Source: Myxococcales bacterium (GTDB lineage: Bacteria; Myxococcota_A; UBA9042; GCA-2863065). Taken from it: a DNA stretch of 51,540 nt. The notes beneath the pieces were generated by a model. The model ran no database searches, was not told where the DNA came from, and saw only the letters and a list, made by a program, of their open reading frames with translations. The stretch is taken from the NCBI GenBank assembly GCA_018780435.1, contig JADMJS010000211.1, positions 1 through 51,540 on the forward strand, in the 5' to 3' direction. Position 1 is the stretch's first letter; each line of letters starts with the position of its first letter. Below are positions 43,711-51,540 of the stretch, one piece after another. A program made the translations under genes and the position numbers.

Positions 43711-46185
43711 ATGGACACAGCTGGGGAGCGCGGGGCGATCGCGCCCGCGCCGCTGGTGCGGCTGGCCTTCGTGGAACTGGTGAACTTCCGAAGGCTGGGG
43801 GCCGTGCGGCTGGAGTTCGGCAGTTCGGGAGCGCCCCCGGCAGACCCGAAGGCGCGTACCGCCCACGATACGACGGTGGTGGTGGGCGCGAATGACAGCG
43901 GGAAGACGGCCCTGCTGGCCGGCGTTCGGCGCTTCCTCGGGGCCGGCGGTGCGCGAACCGGAAAGGCTTCAGGGGGCGCCGGAAGCTTCGAGCTGACCGA
44001 CATTCCCGCAGACCACTGGGTGACGCTCAACGCGCTCGGGCGGGAGTTCGAGGCGGGGCCCCAGGCCGCGCCGATGGCCCCCGAGGATCCTGGCTACGGA
44101 GACTGGCTTCGGAGGTACCGCGACGCGCAGCGTGAGCGGCTGCACGCCTGTATGCCGCAGCTCGATGTATGGCTCGAGGTGCGGCCCGGAATGGAGCAGC
44201 TGGTCGGCCACCTGATCCCGCACCTGGGCTGGGAGGGCGGGCTGGTGGGCCTCCGGCTCCGCCTGGAACCGGGAGGAGAGGCGGGCGGAGAGGCCGGGGC
44301 GGTTCGAGGGGACCTCCTGGACGACCTGATCAAGGCGTACAGGTCGGCGAGGGACCTCGCCTCCGACGGGCAGGGGTGGCCCGCCGACCTTTGCGACTAC
44401 CTGCGGCTCCGCCCGGAAGGCCTCGGGCGGGTGCAGGCGTGGCGCTTAGATCCCGCGCAGCTGACCTGTCCGGCAGCCCCTGGGCAGGCCCCTCCGCGCC
44501 AGGCCTTGGTGCCGGCCGCCCGGCTGTCCGGGGAGCCCCTCGCCCGGCTGGTGCGAATCGACTTCATCGCTGCGCAACGCCTGCTCGGTTCCAAGGAACG
44601 GGGCGAGCGTGAGTTCGCACAGCGGGGGCAGCTCACTCTCCGCGTGCACGCCTTCGTGGCGGCGCTGCTGGAGGCCAGCCCCAACCCCGAGCGGGAAGCG
44701 GCGCGCCGCCAGGTCGCGATGAAGGTGGAGAAGGCGGCGCGGGATGCGGCGACCCAGCTGGACCACGCGTTGCAGGCGATCCTTCGGCCGCAGCTCAAGC
44801 GCCTGGGCAACCTCGGGTATCCGAACCTCTCCGAGCTCAAGGAGATCGTGCTGCGCAGCAGTGTGAAGGCCTCCGATGCGCTCCAGCACGCCGCGGCGGT
44901 CCAGTACCGGAGCGCGGAGGGCAGCGAAGAGCCGATGCTCCCCGAGCACTCTATCGGCCTCGGCTATCAGAACCTGCTCTCGATGGCCTTTCAGCTGATG
45001 GAGATGCAGGTGGGACGGACACGGGGCGACGATGGGCACAGGCCTGCTCCGGTGCACCTCGTCCTGCTGGAGGAGCCCGAGGCCCACCTGCACGTACAGG
45101 TGCAGCGCCTCTTCATCGAGCAGGCGCACGGCATGGTGCACCCCGGGGACGCGCCCGACCTCTCCACTCAACTGCTCATCTCCACCCACTCCAGCCACCT
45201 CGCGCACTCCGTGTCCTTCCGGCAACTGCGCTACCTACGGCGGCTAAACAAGGCCCCTGGCCAGGCCCTCCCCACCTCGAGCCTCGTCGGACTCGGCGAC
45301 ACTTTCGGCGGCAGCGAGTCGGTGGAGGATCGGACTCGGGCGACGGAGCCAGAGCTCCCGCCCGTCGGCGACACCTTCGGCGGCAGCGCGTCGGTGGAGG
45401 AGACTGAGCGCTTCGTACAGCGCTACCTGCGGGTGCAGCACGCCGATCTACTCTTCGCCGACGGCGTGATCCTTGTCGAGGGCACGGCCGAGCGGCTGCT
45501 GGTGCCCGCGTGGATCTCGCGCGACCACCCTGCGCTCGCGCGCCGCTACCTCTCGGTGCTGGAGGTCGGGGGCAGCCACGCACACCGGCTGCTGCCGCTG
45601 CTCGCGCGCCTCGGCCTGCCGACGCTCATAATCGCGGATCTGGACCCGGGAGAGCTAACGCAAGCGTCGAAGCGTGCGAAGAAGGCGGCGGTCGATCTGG
45701 GCGCCGCGCAGCGCAGCCTCAACCCGACCCTGAACAAGCTGCTCCAGAGCCGGACCGTGGCGCAGCTCCTCGATCTGCCGGCCGAGAAAAAGGTGGTCCC
45801 GCTAGGGGCCGTAGGGGGGCCGACTGCCCGGGTCGCCTTCCAGATCCCCGAGGCCGACGGCGGCCCCTGCGCGAGCTCGCTGGAAGACGCGGTGCTCGCC
45901 GCCAATTGGGAATGGGTGTGGCCGGAGGGTGCAACCGTGGGCCCGGCGTTCGCCGAGCTGCTGGACGTGCCCGCCCCTGGGCTCTCTGGGGTCGATCGGA
46001 TGGCGTGGCTCTTCGATCAGCTGAAAAAGGACTTCCCCAAGGCCGAGCTGGCCCTGGAGCTCGTCGGCCGGATGGACGACACCCCGAGCGGCCGCCCGGT
46101 CTGCCCCCGGTACATCCGCGAGGGGCTCGAGTGGCTGCAGGCCGAGCTCGACGGCGCGGCGCCCGCCGCCGGGGGCGCTACGTGA
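43711..46185 (+). CDS. gajA: OLD-family ATPase/TOPRIM nuclease, GajA-like
   Basis: The 824-aa protein has an ABC-type ATPase domain and a C-terminal TOPRIM nuclease, the layout of OLD-family nucleases and of GajA in Gabija anti-phage systems. Walker A is GANDSGKT (59-66), Walker B LVLLEEPEAHLH (about 450-461) and the switch region STHSSHLAHS (about 491). The TOPRIM motif ILVEGTAE has its catalytic Glu near 590, and IADLDPG (about 641-647) gives the DxD. The long, poorly conserved stretch between Walker A and B (about 380 residues) and a 24-residue repeat before the TOPRIM domain make it longer than the roughly 580-aa GajA described. AGGGGGGAG precedes the ATG. The last four bases overlap the helicase gene (GTGA), indicating one unit. 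Known GajA cuts DNA when nucleotides are depleted by phage. Confidence 0.85.
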   Translation: MDTAGERGAIAPAPLVRLAFVELVNFRRLGAVRLEFGSSGAPPADPKARTAHDTTVVVGANDSGKTALLAGVRRFLGAGGARTGKASGGAGSFELTDIPADHWVTLNALGREFEAGPQAAPMAPEDPGYGDWLRRYRDAQRERLHACMPQLDVWLEVRPGMEQLVGHLIPHLGWEGGLVGLRLRLEPGGEAGGEAGAVRGDLLDDLIKAYRSARDLASDGQGWPADLCDYLRLRPEGLGRVQAWRLDPAQLTCPAAPGQAPPRQALVPAARLSGEPLARLVRIDFIAAQRLLGSKERGEREFAQRGQLTLRVHAFVAALLEASPNPEREAARRQVAMKVEKAARDAATQLDHALQAILRPQLKRLGNLGYPNLSELKEIVLRSSVKASDALQHAAAVQYRSAEGSEEPMLPEHSIGLGYQNLLSMAFQLMEMQVGRTRGDDGHRPAPVHLVLLEEPEAHLHVQVQRLFIEQAHGMVHPGDAPDLSTQLLISTHSSHLAHSVSFRQLRYLRRLNKAPGQALPTSSLVGLGDTFGGSESVEDRTRATEPELPPVGDTFGGSASVEETERFVQRYLRVQHADLLFADGVILVEGTAERLLVPAWISRDHPALARRYLSVLEVGGSHAHRLLPLLARLGLPTLIIADLDPGELTQASKRAKKAAVDLGAAQRSLNPTLNKLLQSRTVAQLLDLPAEKKVVPLGAVGGPTARVAFQIPEADGGPCASSLEDAVLAANWEWVWPEGATVGPAFAELLDVPAPGLSGVDRMAWLFDQLKKDFPKAELALELVGRMDDTPSGRPVCPRYIREGLEWLQAELDGAAPAAGGAT
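45295..45402 (+). repeat. In-frame 72-base tandem repeat inside the nuclease gene
   Basis: GDTFGGSESVE (from 45295) recurs as GDTFGGSASVE (from 45367), exactly 72 bases or 24 codons later, with few base changes. It lies between the ATPase and TOPRIM domains, in a likely hinge. Confidence 0.85.
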
Positions 46186-48182
46186 CGGCCGAGGCGGGGC
46201 CCGCGCCGGCCAACCCCGACGCCGGCGTCATTGACGAGATCGCCGGCTACCTGACGGAGCGGCCGCCCCGGAGCTTCTTCCTGTTCGCCGGTGCTGGCTC
46301 GGGCAAGACCCACACCCTCGTCGAGGTGCTGCGCCGGGTCTGCGGGCAGGTGCCTGGGCACCCGGCAGCGGCGGTAGGCGAGCGTCTGGGCCGGGAGCGC
46401 CGCACCCTCGCGGTGATCACCTACACCAACATCGCCCGCGACGAGGTGCTGCGGCGCTTGGGCCCGCAGCCCCTCGTCGGCGTCTCGACCATCCACAGCT
46501 TCTGCTGGTCGATGATCGAGGGATTCAATGAGGATATCCGGGCGATGCTCGTGGAGGAACAAGAGGCGGAGCTCCAGAAGCTCCTGGACGACCCGCCGAC
46601 GGGGCTCACCAAAGGTGGCAGTCCCCAGAAGCCGGAGACCGCGCAGAAGGCGCGCGAGGCTTGGGAGCGCAAGGTGGCCGCGGCCACGGAGGCCCGCGAC
46701 TCCCTGCGCGAGGTGCTCCGCTTCACCTACAGCCCCGACCGCGTCCGGCGGGGCCAGGGAGCGCTCGATCATGCGCAGGTCTTGAAGCTGTTCCCCGTGC
46801 TGCTCGAGCGCCGTCCTGCCCTCGGCCGCTTGCTCGCCGCGCGGCACCCCATCGTGCTGATCGACGAGAGCCAGGACACCCAGAAGCGCGTCATTGAGGC
46901 GCTGCGGGCGCGGGCGGAACAGGGCCACATCACGCTCGGTCTCATCGGGGACCATCGGCAGCGGGTCTACTTCGATGGCGAACCCCGCCTCGTCGCGACC
47001 ATCCCGTCCGGCTGGGCGCGGCCTGTGCTGCGCCTCAACCGGCGCTGCCCCGCGCGGGTGGTGGAGCTGATCAACGCCATCTGGGCGGCGGAGATCACCG
47101 GCCGGACCGAGCTCTCCGAGGGCGGAGGGCAGGTCGCGATGAGGGGCAATGGACCGATGCCGCTGCGGATCTTCCTCGGGCTCGCCCACCGCCCCCACGA
47201 GGCGAAGGCGGCGGCGGAGCTGGACTGCGCAGGCCGCATGGCGGCGCTCGGGGGCGCGTCCGCCTGGGGCGACAGGAGCCCCGGCGCCTTCATGCGGCTG
47301 ACCCTGGAGCACCAGCTCGCCGCCGACCGCGCGGGCTTCGGGGACCTGCACCGCGCGCTCAGCACGCTAGACTCCAACGGCGTGCGCGACAACAGCTCCC
47401 GCCGCTGGGCGGAGCTGCGCACGCTGCAGGAACTCTGGGACGCCCGGTCCGACCGCTTTGCGGTGATGAACCTGCTGCGGGATCGGTCCCCGGAGCTCTC
47501 TCGTGGTCCCGATGAAGCGCCTCTGACCGGGAGGGACCTCACCGAGGTGCGTGCGGCCTGGGCTCGACTGGTGGCGGTCTTCGACGCCGAGCCCACCCTC
47601 CGGGACCTCGTGCGGGCGGCCGCCGGCTGGCTGCTGGACTCGCGCGCCCCCCTGGTCGCCGCGGCGGAGGAGCCAGATGCTGACGCCGACGGAGATGCAG
47701 GCGCCGACGCCGAGCCACCCGGTGGCGCCGTGGGTGGGCCCTCAGGGGATGACGATCCGAAGCAGGCGGCGAAGTGGGCGGAAGCGCGAGCGACGGCGCT
47801 ATCCCGCCCCTGGTCGGAGTGGCAGAAGTACAGTGAATATGTGCGCGGGGAGCAGCCCTTCGGCACCCACCAGGGGGTCAAGGGCGCGGAATTTCCGCGC
47901 GTGATGGTGGTGCTGGATGACGAAGCCGCGGGGGGGAGCCTCTTCAAGTATGAGCGGCTGATCGGGGTGGAGCCGCCCTCGCCCACCGACCTCAAGAACC
48001 TCGCCGAAGGGAAGGAGACCTCGGTCGACCGCACCCTGCGGTTGCTCTACGTGGCCTGCAGCCGCGCCTCCGAGTCGCTCGCCCTCGTGATCTGGACCGC
48101 CGACCCCGCCGCGGCCCGGCGGGGCCTCGTCGAGCAGCTCCGCTGGGTGACCGACGAGGAGGTGGAGCGCATCGCCCCTTGA
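46182..48182 (+). CDS. gajB: UvrD/Rep-type helicase, GajB-like
   Basis: The GTG at 46182 overlaps the stop of the nuclease gene; the frame is open further upstream, but that part is antifunctional overlap with the nuclease. The 666-aa product is a superfamily 1A helicase: Walker A FAGAGSGKTHT (35-45), Walker B/motif II LIDESQD (about 226-232, variant of DExxQ), motif III GLIGDHRQRVY, motif IV-like RLNRRCPARVVELIN, motif V GVKGAEFPRVMVV (about 564) and motif VI LRLLYVACSRASE (about 620). GajB of Gabija is about 500 aa, so this one is larger, with an acidic Asp/Ala-rich insertion (about 500-525). Partnership with the nuclease as an anti-phage complex is inferred from family, order and coupling. 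Confidence 0.85.
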   Translation: MTAEAGPAPANPDAGVIDEIAGYLTERPPRSFFLFAGAGSGKTHTLVEVLRRVCGQVPGHPAAAVGERLGRERRTLAVITYTNIARDEVLRRLGPQPLVGVSTIHSFCWSMIEGFNEDIRAMLVEEQEAELQKLLDDPPTGLTKGGSPQKPETAQKAREAWERKVAAATEARDSLREVLRFTYSPDRVRRGQGALDHAQVLKLFPVLLERRPALGRLLAARHPIVLIDESQDTQKRVIEALRARAEQGHITLGLIGDHRQRVYFDGEPRLVATIPSGWARPVLRLNRRCPARVVELINAIWAAEITGRTELSEGGGQVAMRGNGPMPLRIFLGLAHRPHEAKAAAELDCAGRMAALGGASAWGDRSPGAFMRLTLEHQLAADRAGFGDLHRALSTLDSNGVRDNSSRRWAELRTLQELWDARSDRFAVMNLLRDRSPELSRGPDEAPLTGRDLTEVRAAWARLVAVFDAEPTLRDLVRAAAGWLLDSRAPLVAAAEEPDADADGDAGADAEPPGGAVGGPSGDDDPKQAAKWAEARATALSRPWSEWQKYSEYVRGEQPFGTHQGVKGAEFPRVMVVLDDEAAGGSLFKYERLIGVEPPSPTDLKNLAEGKETSVDRTLRLLYVACSRASESLALVIWTADPAAARRGLVEQLRWVTDEEVERIAP

Positions 48183-48207
48183 CCCCCGCGCGCCCTCAGC
48201 CCCCGAG

Positions 48208-48232
48208 CGCCGCGAGATCGGAGGCCGCGGCG
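48208..48232 (+). terminator. Hairpin after the helicase gene
   Basis: CGCCGCG and CGCGGCG form a perfect 7-bp stem around an 11-base loop, 26 bases after the helicase stop. There is no T-run, so it may be only a 3' stabilising or weak termination element. Confidence 0.35.
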
Positions 48233-48369
48233 TTCGGGAAGGCTTAGAGCGCGTCAAGCAGGTCGTTAGTACGGGCCGGTGCGCCGCGCCGTCCTCCCTG
48301 CTCCGCGAGCGCGGCGGAGACCCCACCCAACAGCGCGTGACCGTCCACCTGCCACCTGGGAGCCAGCAT

Positions 48370-48561
48370 GCCCCTGTCTCCGGGCTCGGCCGCCCGCGAG
48401 GCCCTCAGCGGCCACCCCGCGCTGCACTGATCCGCGGCCTCGACGCACGCCTCGCGCGCCAGCCCGACCAGAGCGTCGCCCGAGGCGGGTCGGCGCAGCC
48501 GACCGAGGGCGCATGCCGGAGCCCGGGGGGCGGGCGCCGTCGGCCGCAGCCGGCGGGGCGC
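48370..48561 (+). repeat. Right imperfect direct repeat flanking the nuclease-helicase pair
   Basis: Counterpart of 43390-43583 in the same orientation, with the same hairpin core (48488-48504) and the same short conserved frame end followed by a stop (tga 48428-48430). The two repeats enclose about 5 kb holding exactly the two defence genes. Confidence 0.72.
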
Positions 48562-48829
48562 CTAGGGGCTCCGCTCGCGGATGAGGCTCGCAGGACGACG
48601 AGCCCGCCGGCACCTTGGTCGGGTGGGGCGGGCGCGGGTCGACGTCGCCAGAACTCCGCGTTTTGTGATGGCGCCTACACGCGGAGCGCCCCCGCCCCCC
48701 AAGTTGTAAGGACATATCGCAGACACCTGACGCTGCGCCCGCCCGGCGGCACGAAGGCCGGCGACGGGCGAGGACCGACGCCCTCCCAGGAGGCTCCACC
48801 CGCGCGGGGACTACCGCGCCCGTCCCAGC
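48562..48829. other. Intergenic, nothing recognised
   Basis: No gene, repeat or RNA is evident between the right repeat and the convergent end of the next minus-strand gene. Confidence 0.4.
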
Positions 48830-51199
48830 TCAGCCGCCAGCTCCCGGGCATTGTCCGGCCGGGGAAGAGGCCCCACAGCCCGCAGAGGCGCCCGCTTCCT
48901 GGAGCGCACACCATCGACCGGTCTGGGTTCCCACCGCTTGGCTGAAGGGCGGCGCCGGGACGTTCAGGGCGTCGAGCGTCGGACAGTCCAGCCCGCCATA
49001 CGCCAGCTGCCCGGCCGTGTACGCCGTCACGAAGTCCGAATCGGATGAGAGCGCAAGGCAGTCGGCACAACCGCCCGCTGGCGCCGGACACCCACCGCCG
49101 CTACACGCCGAAGCGACCGACGCTTGGTAGCCGCACCACTTGCCGAGCTCGCCCGGATAGGACGGATCGGTGGGCGGGTTCAAGGGACCCGGGACGTATG
49201 CAAATTGGAGGTCGAGGCAGGACAGCGAAGCCAAACTCTGGCTCACGAGCTGGAAGCTCTGTTGGAAGAGCGGATCGCTGGAGAACGTGCCGCAGTCGTT
49301 GCAGCTCGGAGGAACCCAGCAAGTCGCGCTGTCCCATGCACAGTAGCCCGCGCCGAGCGAGTTCACACACTTGCCATAGTGGGTGATTTTGGCGCACCCG
49401 AACGGGTGATCGTTCGAAGGATCGAGCGGTGAGCAGCAGTTGGAGGGCGGCGGACAGAGGGCAGGGTTAGTGACGCAAGGATCGAGCCCCGTGCATTGCC
49501 CGGCCGGGGAGAAGACCCCACAGCCCACAGAGGCGCCCGCTTCTTGGAGCGCACACCAACGACCGGTCTGGGTTCCAACCGCTTGGCTGAAGGGCGGCGC
49601 CGGGACGTTCTGAGATTCAAGCGTCGGACAGTCCATCCCGCCATACGCCAGCTGCCCGGCCGTGTACGCCGTCACGAAGTCCGAATCGGATGAGAGCGCA
49701 AGGCAGTCGGCACAACCGCCCGCTGGCGCCGGACACCCGCCGCCGCTACACGCCGAAGCCAGCGCCGTCTGATAGCCGCACCACTTGCCGAGCTCGCCCG
49801 GATAGGACGGTTCGGTGGGCGGGTTCAGCGGGCCCGGTACGTTCGCCGTCTGAAGGTCCTGGCACGAAATTGACGCATAACTCTTCGTCATGGTTTGGAA
49901 ACTCTGTTGGTATAGCGGGTCGCTCGAGTACGTAACACAGTCGTTGCAGCTCGTCACCGGGGGTACGGCGGGGCAACCACCGCTGCCGCAAGCTGAGGCC
50001 AGCGCCGCTTGGTAGCCGCACCACTTGCCGAGCTCGCCGGGGTAAGTGGGATCTGCGGGAGAGTTGAGGGGGCCCGTGACGTTCGCCGCCTGCAGATCCT
50101 GGCACGTCATCGACGCATAGCTCTGGCTCACCAGATGGAAGCTCTGCTGGTAAGCCTGGGAGCCAGAGAAGGTCGCGCAGTCTGGGCAGGCCGGTGGGGG
50201 GTAGGGGCTGCCTTTCCCGCACATCGTGTCCCATTGGCAGACGCCGGCGCCGAAGGAGTTCACGCACTCGCCGAAGTCCGGCATGTTCGTACAGCCGTAG
50301 GGGTGGTCGTTCTGCGGATCGAGTGGGGTGCAGCACCCGGTCAGGGTCGATGGCAACGGGCAACCGCCCGCGGTCAGGTCGCAGAGTGCGACATCGCAGT
50401 TCGTCCCAGTCGGACCCTGGCTGATGCAGTCCGAAGCCGTATGGGTGCTCGGGTCCTTCGGCCAGCAGCAGAACCAATCCATGACGCTGGGATTGTTTGG
50501 ATCCGTGATGAAGATCGAACTCAAGTGGCGGCTCTCACCGCTCACCACCAGCTCGTTCCCCACCTTGGCGACCCGCGATACCATCTCTTGGAACACGAAC
50601 TCCTCCCCAGGGAGGCTCCACCCGAGCCGGAAGGCGGTCGCGTCCCCTGGATAGTCGACGAGTCCGACCGTCACCGTCACCGGCTTCGCGAACTCGAGCC
50701 CAGCTGGCAACACACGCACCAGGGGTGACAGCGGAACGAGGCCCGGCGGGGCTAGCTCGGGAGGCAGCACCTCTGCGGTCAGGATCACCTCCTCCGTGAG
50801 CGCTCCTGCGGGCACGGAGAGCGTGAAGCCGCCCGCCGGGAGAACGAGTTCGCCTCCAGCCGGACCCAACTCGGCGTGGGTCACGGTCGTTCCGTCGGTC
50901 GCGTCAGCCCCGTCGGTCGCGTCTAAACTGTCCGTAGCGTCGGCGCCATCGGTCGAATCCGTTTCGTCGCTCGCGTCCAAGCCGTCGCTTGTGTCCAAGC
51001 CGTCGCTCGCGTCCAAGCCGTCGCTCGCGTCGCCGCGGTCGGACGCATCCGCCCCCTCCGTCGCTGGGGACGCTTCTTCGGAGGCGCCGCAGGCTAGGAT
51101 GAAAGAGAGCAAGCCGACTCTGGCAGCCTGGCGAGCGCTGAAGAGACCCCAGTTCAACAAGCCGGCCTCTCCTTCAGTCCGACGCACCGTGGCACTCAT
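48830..51199 (-). CDS. Lipoprotein with Asp-rich tether, ZU5-like domain and tandem Cys modules
   Basis: The ATG at 51199 has GGAGGGA five bases before it, so earlier in-frame starts are rejected. The 789-aa product has a lipobox (FILAC, Cys 37) and a tether made of six-residue units (GLDASD and variants, residues about 50-103). A ZU5-like beta domain follows (LGPAGGELVLPAGGFTLSV, from about 110). From about 245 there are repeats of two modules. Module A has QQSF...LVSQS...C.DLQ...PGPLNPP and YPGELGKWCGYQ, three copies. Module B has DCLALSSDSDFVTAYTAGQL and GTQTGRWCALQEAG, two copies. A PLDPxNDHPxGC spacer lies between groups. The last copy ends abruptly (QCPGAGG), unlike the internal copy, so the 3' end may have been lost by recombination. 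Function unknown; surface recognition is likely. Confidence 0.85.
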   Translation of the reverse strand: MSATVRRTEGEAGLLNWGLFSARQAARVGLLSFILACGASEEASPATEGADASDRGDASDGLDASDGLDTSDGLDASDETDSTDGADATDSLDATDGADATDGTTVTHAELGPAGGELVLPAGGFTLSVPAGALTEEVILTAEVLPPELAPPGLVPLSPLVRVLPAGLEFAKPVTVTVGLVDYPGDATAFRLGWSLPGEEFVFQEMVSRVAKVGNELVVSGESRHLSSIFITDPNNPSVMDWFCCWPKDPSTHTASDCISQGPTGTNCDVALCDLTAGGCPLPSTLTGCCTPLDPQNDHPYGCTNMPDFGECVNSFGAGVCQWDTMCGKGSPYPPPACPDCATFSGSQAYQQSFHLVSQSYASMTCQDLQAANVTGPLNSPADPTYPGELGKWCGYQAALASACGSGGCPAVPPVTSCNDCVTYSSDPLYQQSFQTMTKSYASISCQDLQTANVPGPLNPPTEPSYPGELGKWCGYQTALASACSGGGCPAPAGGCADCLALSSDSDFVTAYTAGQLAYGGMDCPTLESQNVPAPPFSQAVGTQTGRWCALQEAGASVGCGVFSPAGQCTGLDPCVTNPALCPPPSNCCSPLDPSNDHPFGCAKITHYGKCVNSLGAGYCAWDSATCWVPPSCNDCGTFSSDPLFQQSFQLVSQSLASLSCLDLQFAYVPGPLNPPTDPSYPGELGKWCGYQASVASACSGGGCPAPAGGCADCLALSSDSDFVTAYTAGQLAYGGLDCPTLDALNVPAPPFSQAVGTQTGRWCALQEAGASAGCGASSPAGQCPGAGG
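48849..49963 (-). repeat. Tandem segmental repeat inside the lipoprotein gene
   Basis: Bases 48849-49318 and 49495-49963 are the same B-plus-A module block shifted by about 645 bases. Module B is nearly identical between copies; module A is more diverged in its middle. A third module A (about 50010-50190) and a second spacer (about 50200-50345) indicate earlier rounds of duplication. Confidence 0.85.
50955..51035 (-). repeat. 18-base tandem repeats coding the acidic tether
   Basis: Units of the type gcgtccaagccgtcgctc recur about four times with few changes and encode GLDASD on the minus strand. They account for the regular Asp-rich linker after the lipobox. Confidence 0.8.
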
Positions 51200-51316
51200 G
51201 ACTTCCCTCCACCGTTGAGACGAGGCTACATTACCGGTTTGTCTGCCAGCGAGCCACGTCAGCCCCGCTAGCGCGTTCTGCCCGCTCTCCGCCCAATTCA
51301 TCGGCCTCCGGTGTCT

Positions 51317-51540
51317 CGTCCTCGCCTCGGACCTCCCCGCCCTCACTACGCCCACGACGCTGCTGGCCCTCGACGACCCTGTCACGCTCGACGGAGCAGG
51401 GGCGTACCGCGTGCTGTCCACCTCGGCGGACCTCACCCTCGAGAACCTGCGCCTCGCGAACGGCCAAGCCGAGGCGGGCGGCGCCATCCTGCAGGAGGGG
51501 GGGACACTCACCCTCCAGCGCGTGTCTTTCGCGTCGAACG
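51317..51540 (+). CDS. Beta-helix fragment, third copy (partial, runs off the window)
   Basis: From 51317 the DNA matches 37625-37848 of the beta-helix lipoprotein gene (shift 13692) with about ten substitutions, still in frame (ASDLPALTTPTTLLALDDPV, then LTLENLRLANGQAEAGGAIL). The portion before 51317, including the CSLREA motif and everything upstream, is missing, so here it is a 5'-truncated copy. Its continuation cannot be seen. Confidence 0.85.

Noticed and set aside
45510..46181. 5' extension of the helicase frame
   Set aside because: It overlaps the TOPRIM end of the nuclease gene in another frame and is Arg/Pro/Gly-rich; the GTG at 46182 with GTGA overlap gives a normal helicase N-terminus.
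43390..48561. Flanking repeats as integron attC sites
   Set aside because: No clear GTTRRRY/RYYYAAC core pair at the repeat edges, no integrase, and the cargo is a two-gene 5-kb unit rather than a promoterless single cassette.
51200..51511. 5' extension of the minus-strand lipoprotein frame
   Set aside because: It is antisense to the beta-helix fragment; the start at 51199 has a strong ribosome site and begins the signal peptide.

Overview
The window is high-GC DNA (roughly two thirds G+C by eye) coding for very large secreted proteins and surface lipoproteins. These carry Cys-rich modules (CGxDGCGGxCGxC), acidic tethers after the lipobox, and animal-like extracellular domains (LamG, somatomedin B, fibrinogen-like, SUEL-like lectin, EGF-like). 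This style is typical of Myxococcota (Polyangia-type soil or marine predators). That assignment is inferred from protein style only; there is no rRNA or tRNA in the window.

Region 1 (1-16.7 kb) is a mosaic of surface-protein genes built around a repeated PA14-type lipoprotein gene. The window opens in the last codons of one copy (1-90). Next come a large glycosidase-like LamG protein (612-6098) coupled to an FG-GAP propeller lipoprotein (6095-8992), a DUF1501 gene missing its 5' half (9080-9931), and a full PA14 lipoprotein gene (9928-11670) followed by a small AAA ATPase (11798-12523). A decayed PA14 3' end (12635-12850), an opposing lipoprotein gene (13020-15140, minus) and a 1.36-kb identical second copy of the PA14 3' half plus the first half of the ATPase gene (to 16652) complete it. 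Region 2 (16.7-19 kb) has two minus-strand regulators, one sigma-54 activator type and one LuxR-HTH type.

Region 3 (19.3-38.5 kb) is a tight plus-strand run of four genes: a 3818-residue giant (RCC1-like, about 19 Cys modules, somatomedin B, LamG with an inserted SUEL-like lectin, unknown hydrophobic C-terminus), a membrane-anchored HEAT-type protein, and two Cys-rich lipoproteins. The second of these ends in fibrinogen-like and CSLREA/beta-helix domains. Spacings of 9, -4 and -16 bases suggest one operon making a cell-surface assembly.

Region 4 (38.5-51.5 kb) is accessory DNA. It holds a histidine-kinase fragment and a prophage remnant on the minus strand (terminase end, small gene, portal start) with an intact 623-aa HEPN-type protein gene lying between terminase and portal on the other strand. 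An internally deleted copy of the fibrinogen/beta-helix gene, a Y2-type transposase scrap, and a two-gene Gabija-like anti-phage system (OLD-type ATPase/TOPRIM nuclease plus UvrD-type helicase) follow, the latter bracketed by imperfect direct repeats. A minus-strand lipoprotein gene with large internal tandem repeats and the beginning of yet another beta-helix copy reach the window end.

The unifying picture is a surface-protein locus whose repeated gene ends (PA14 tail, beta-helix tail) border inserted blocks, including two candidate defence loci. The strongest leads for new biology are the four-gene giant operon, the HEPN gene carried between terminase and portal, and the enlarged Gabija-like pair in its repeat-flanked cassette.
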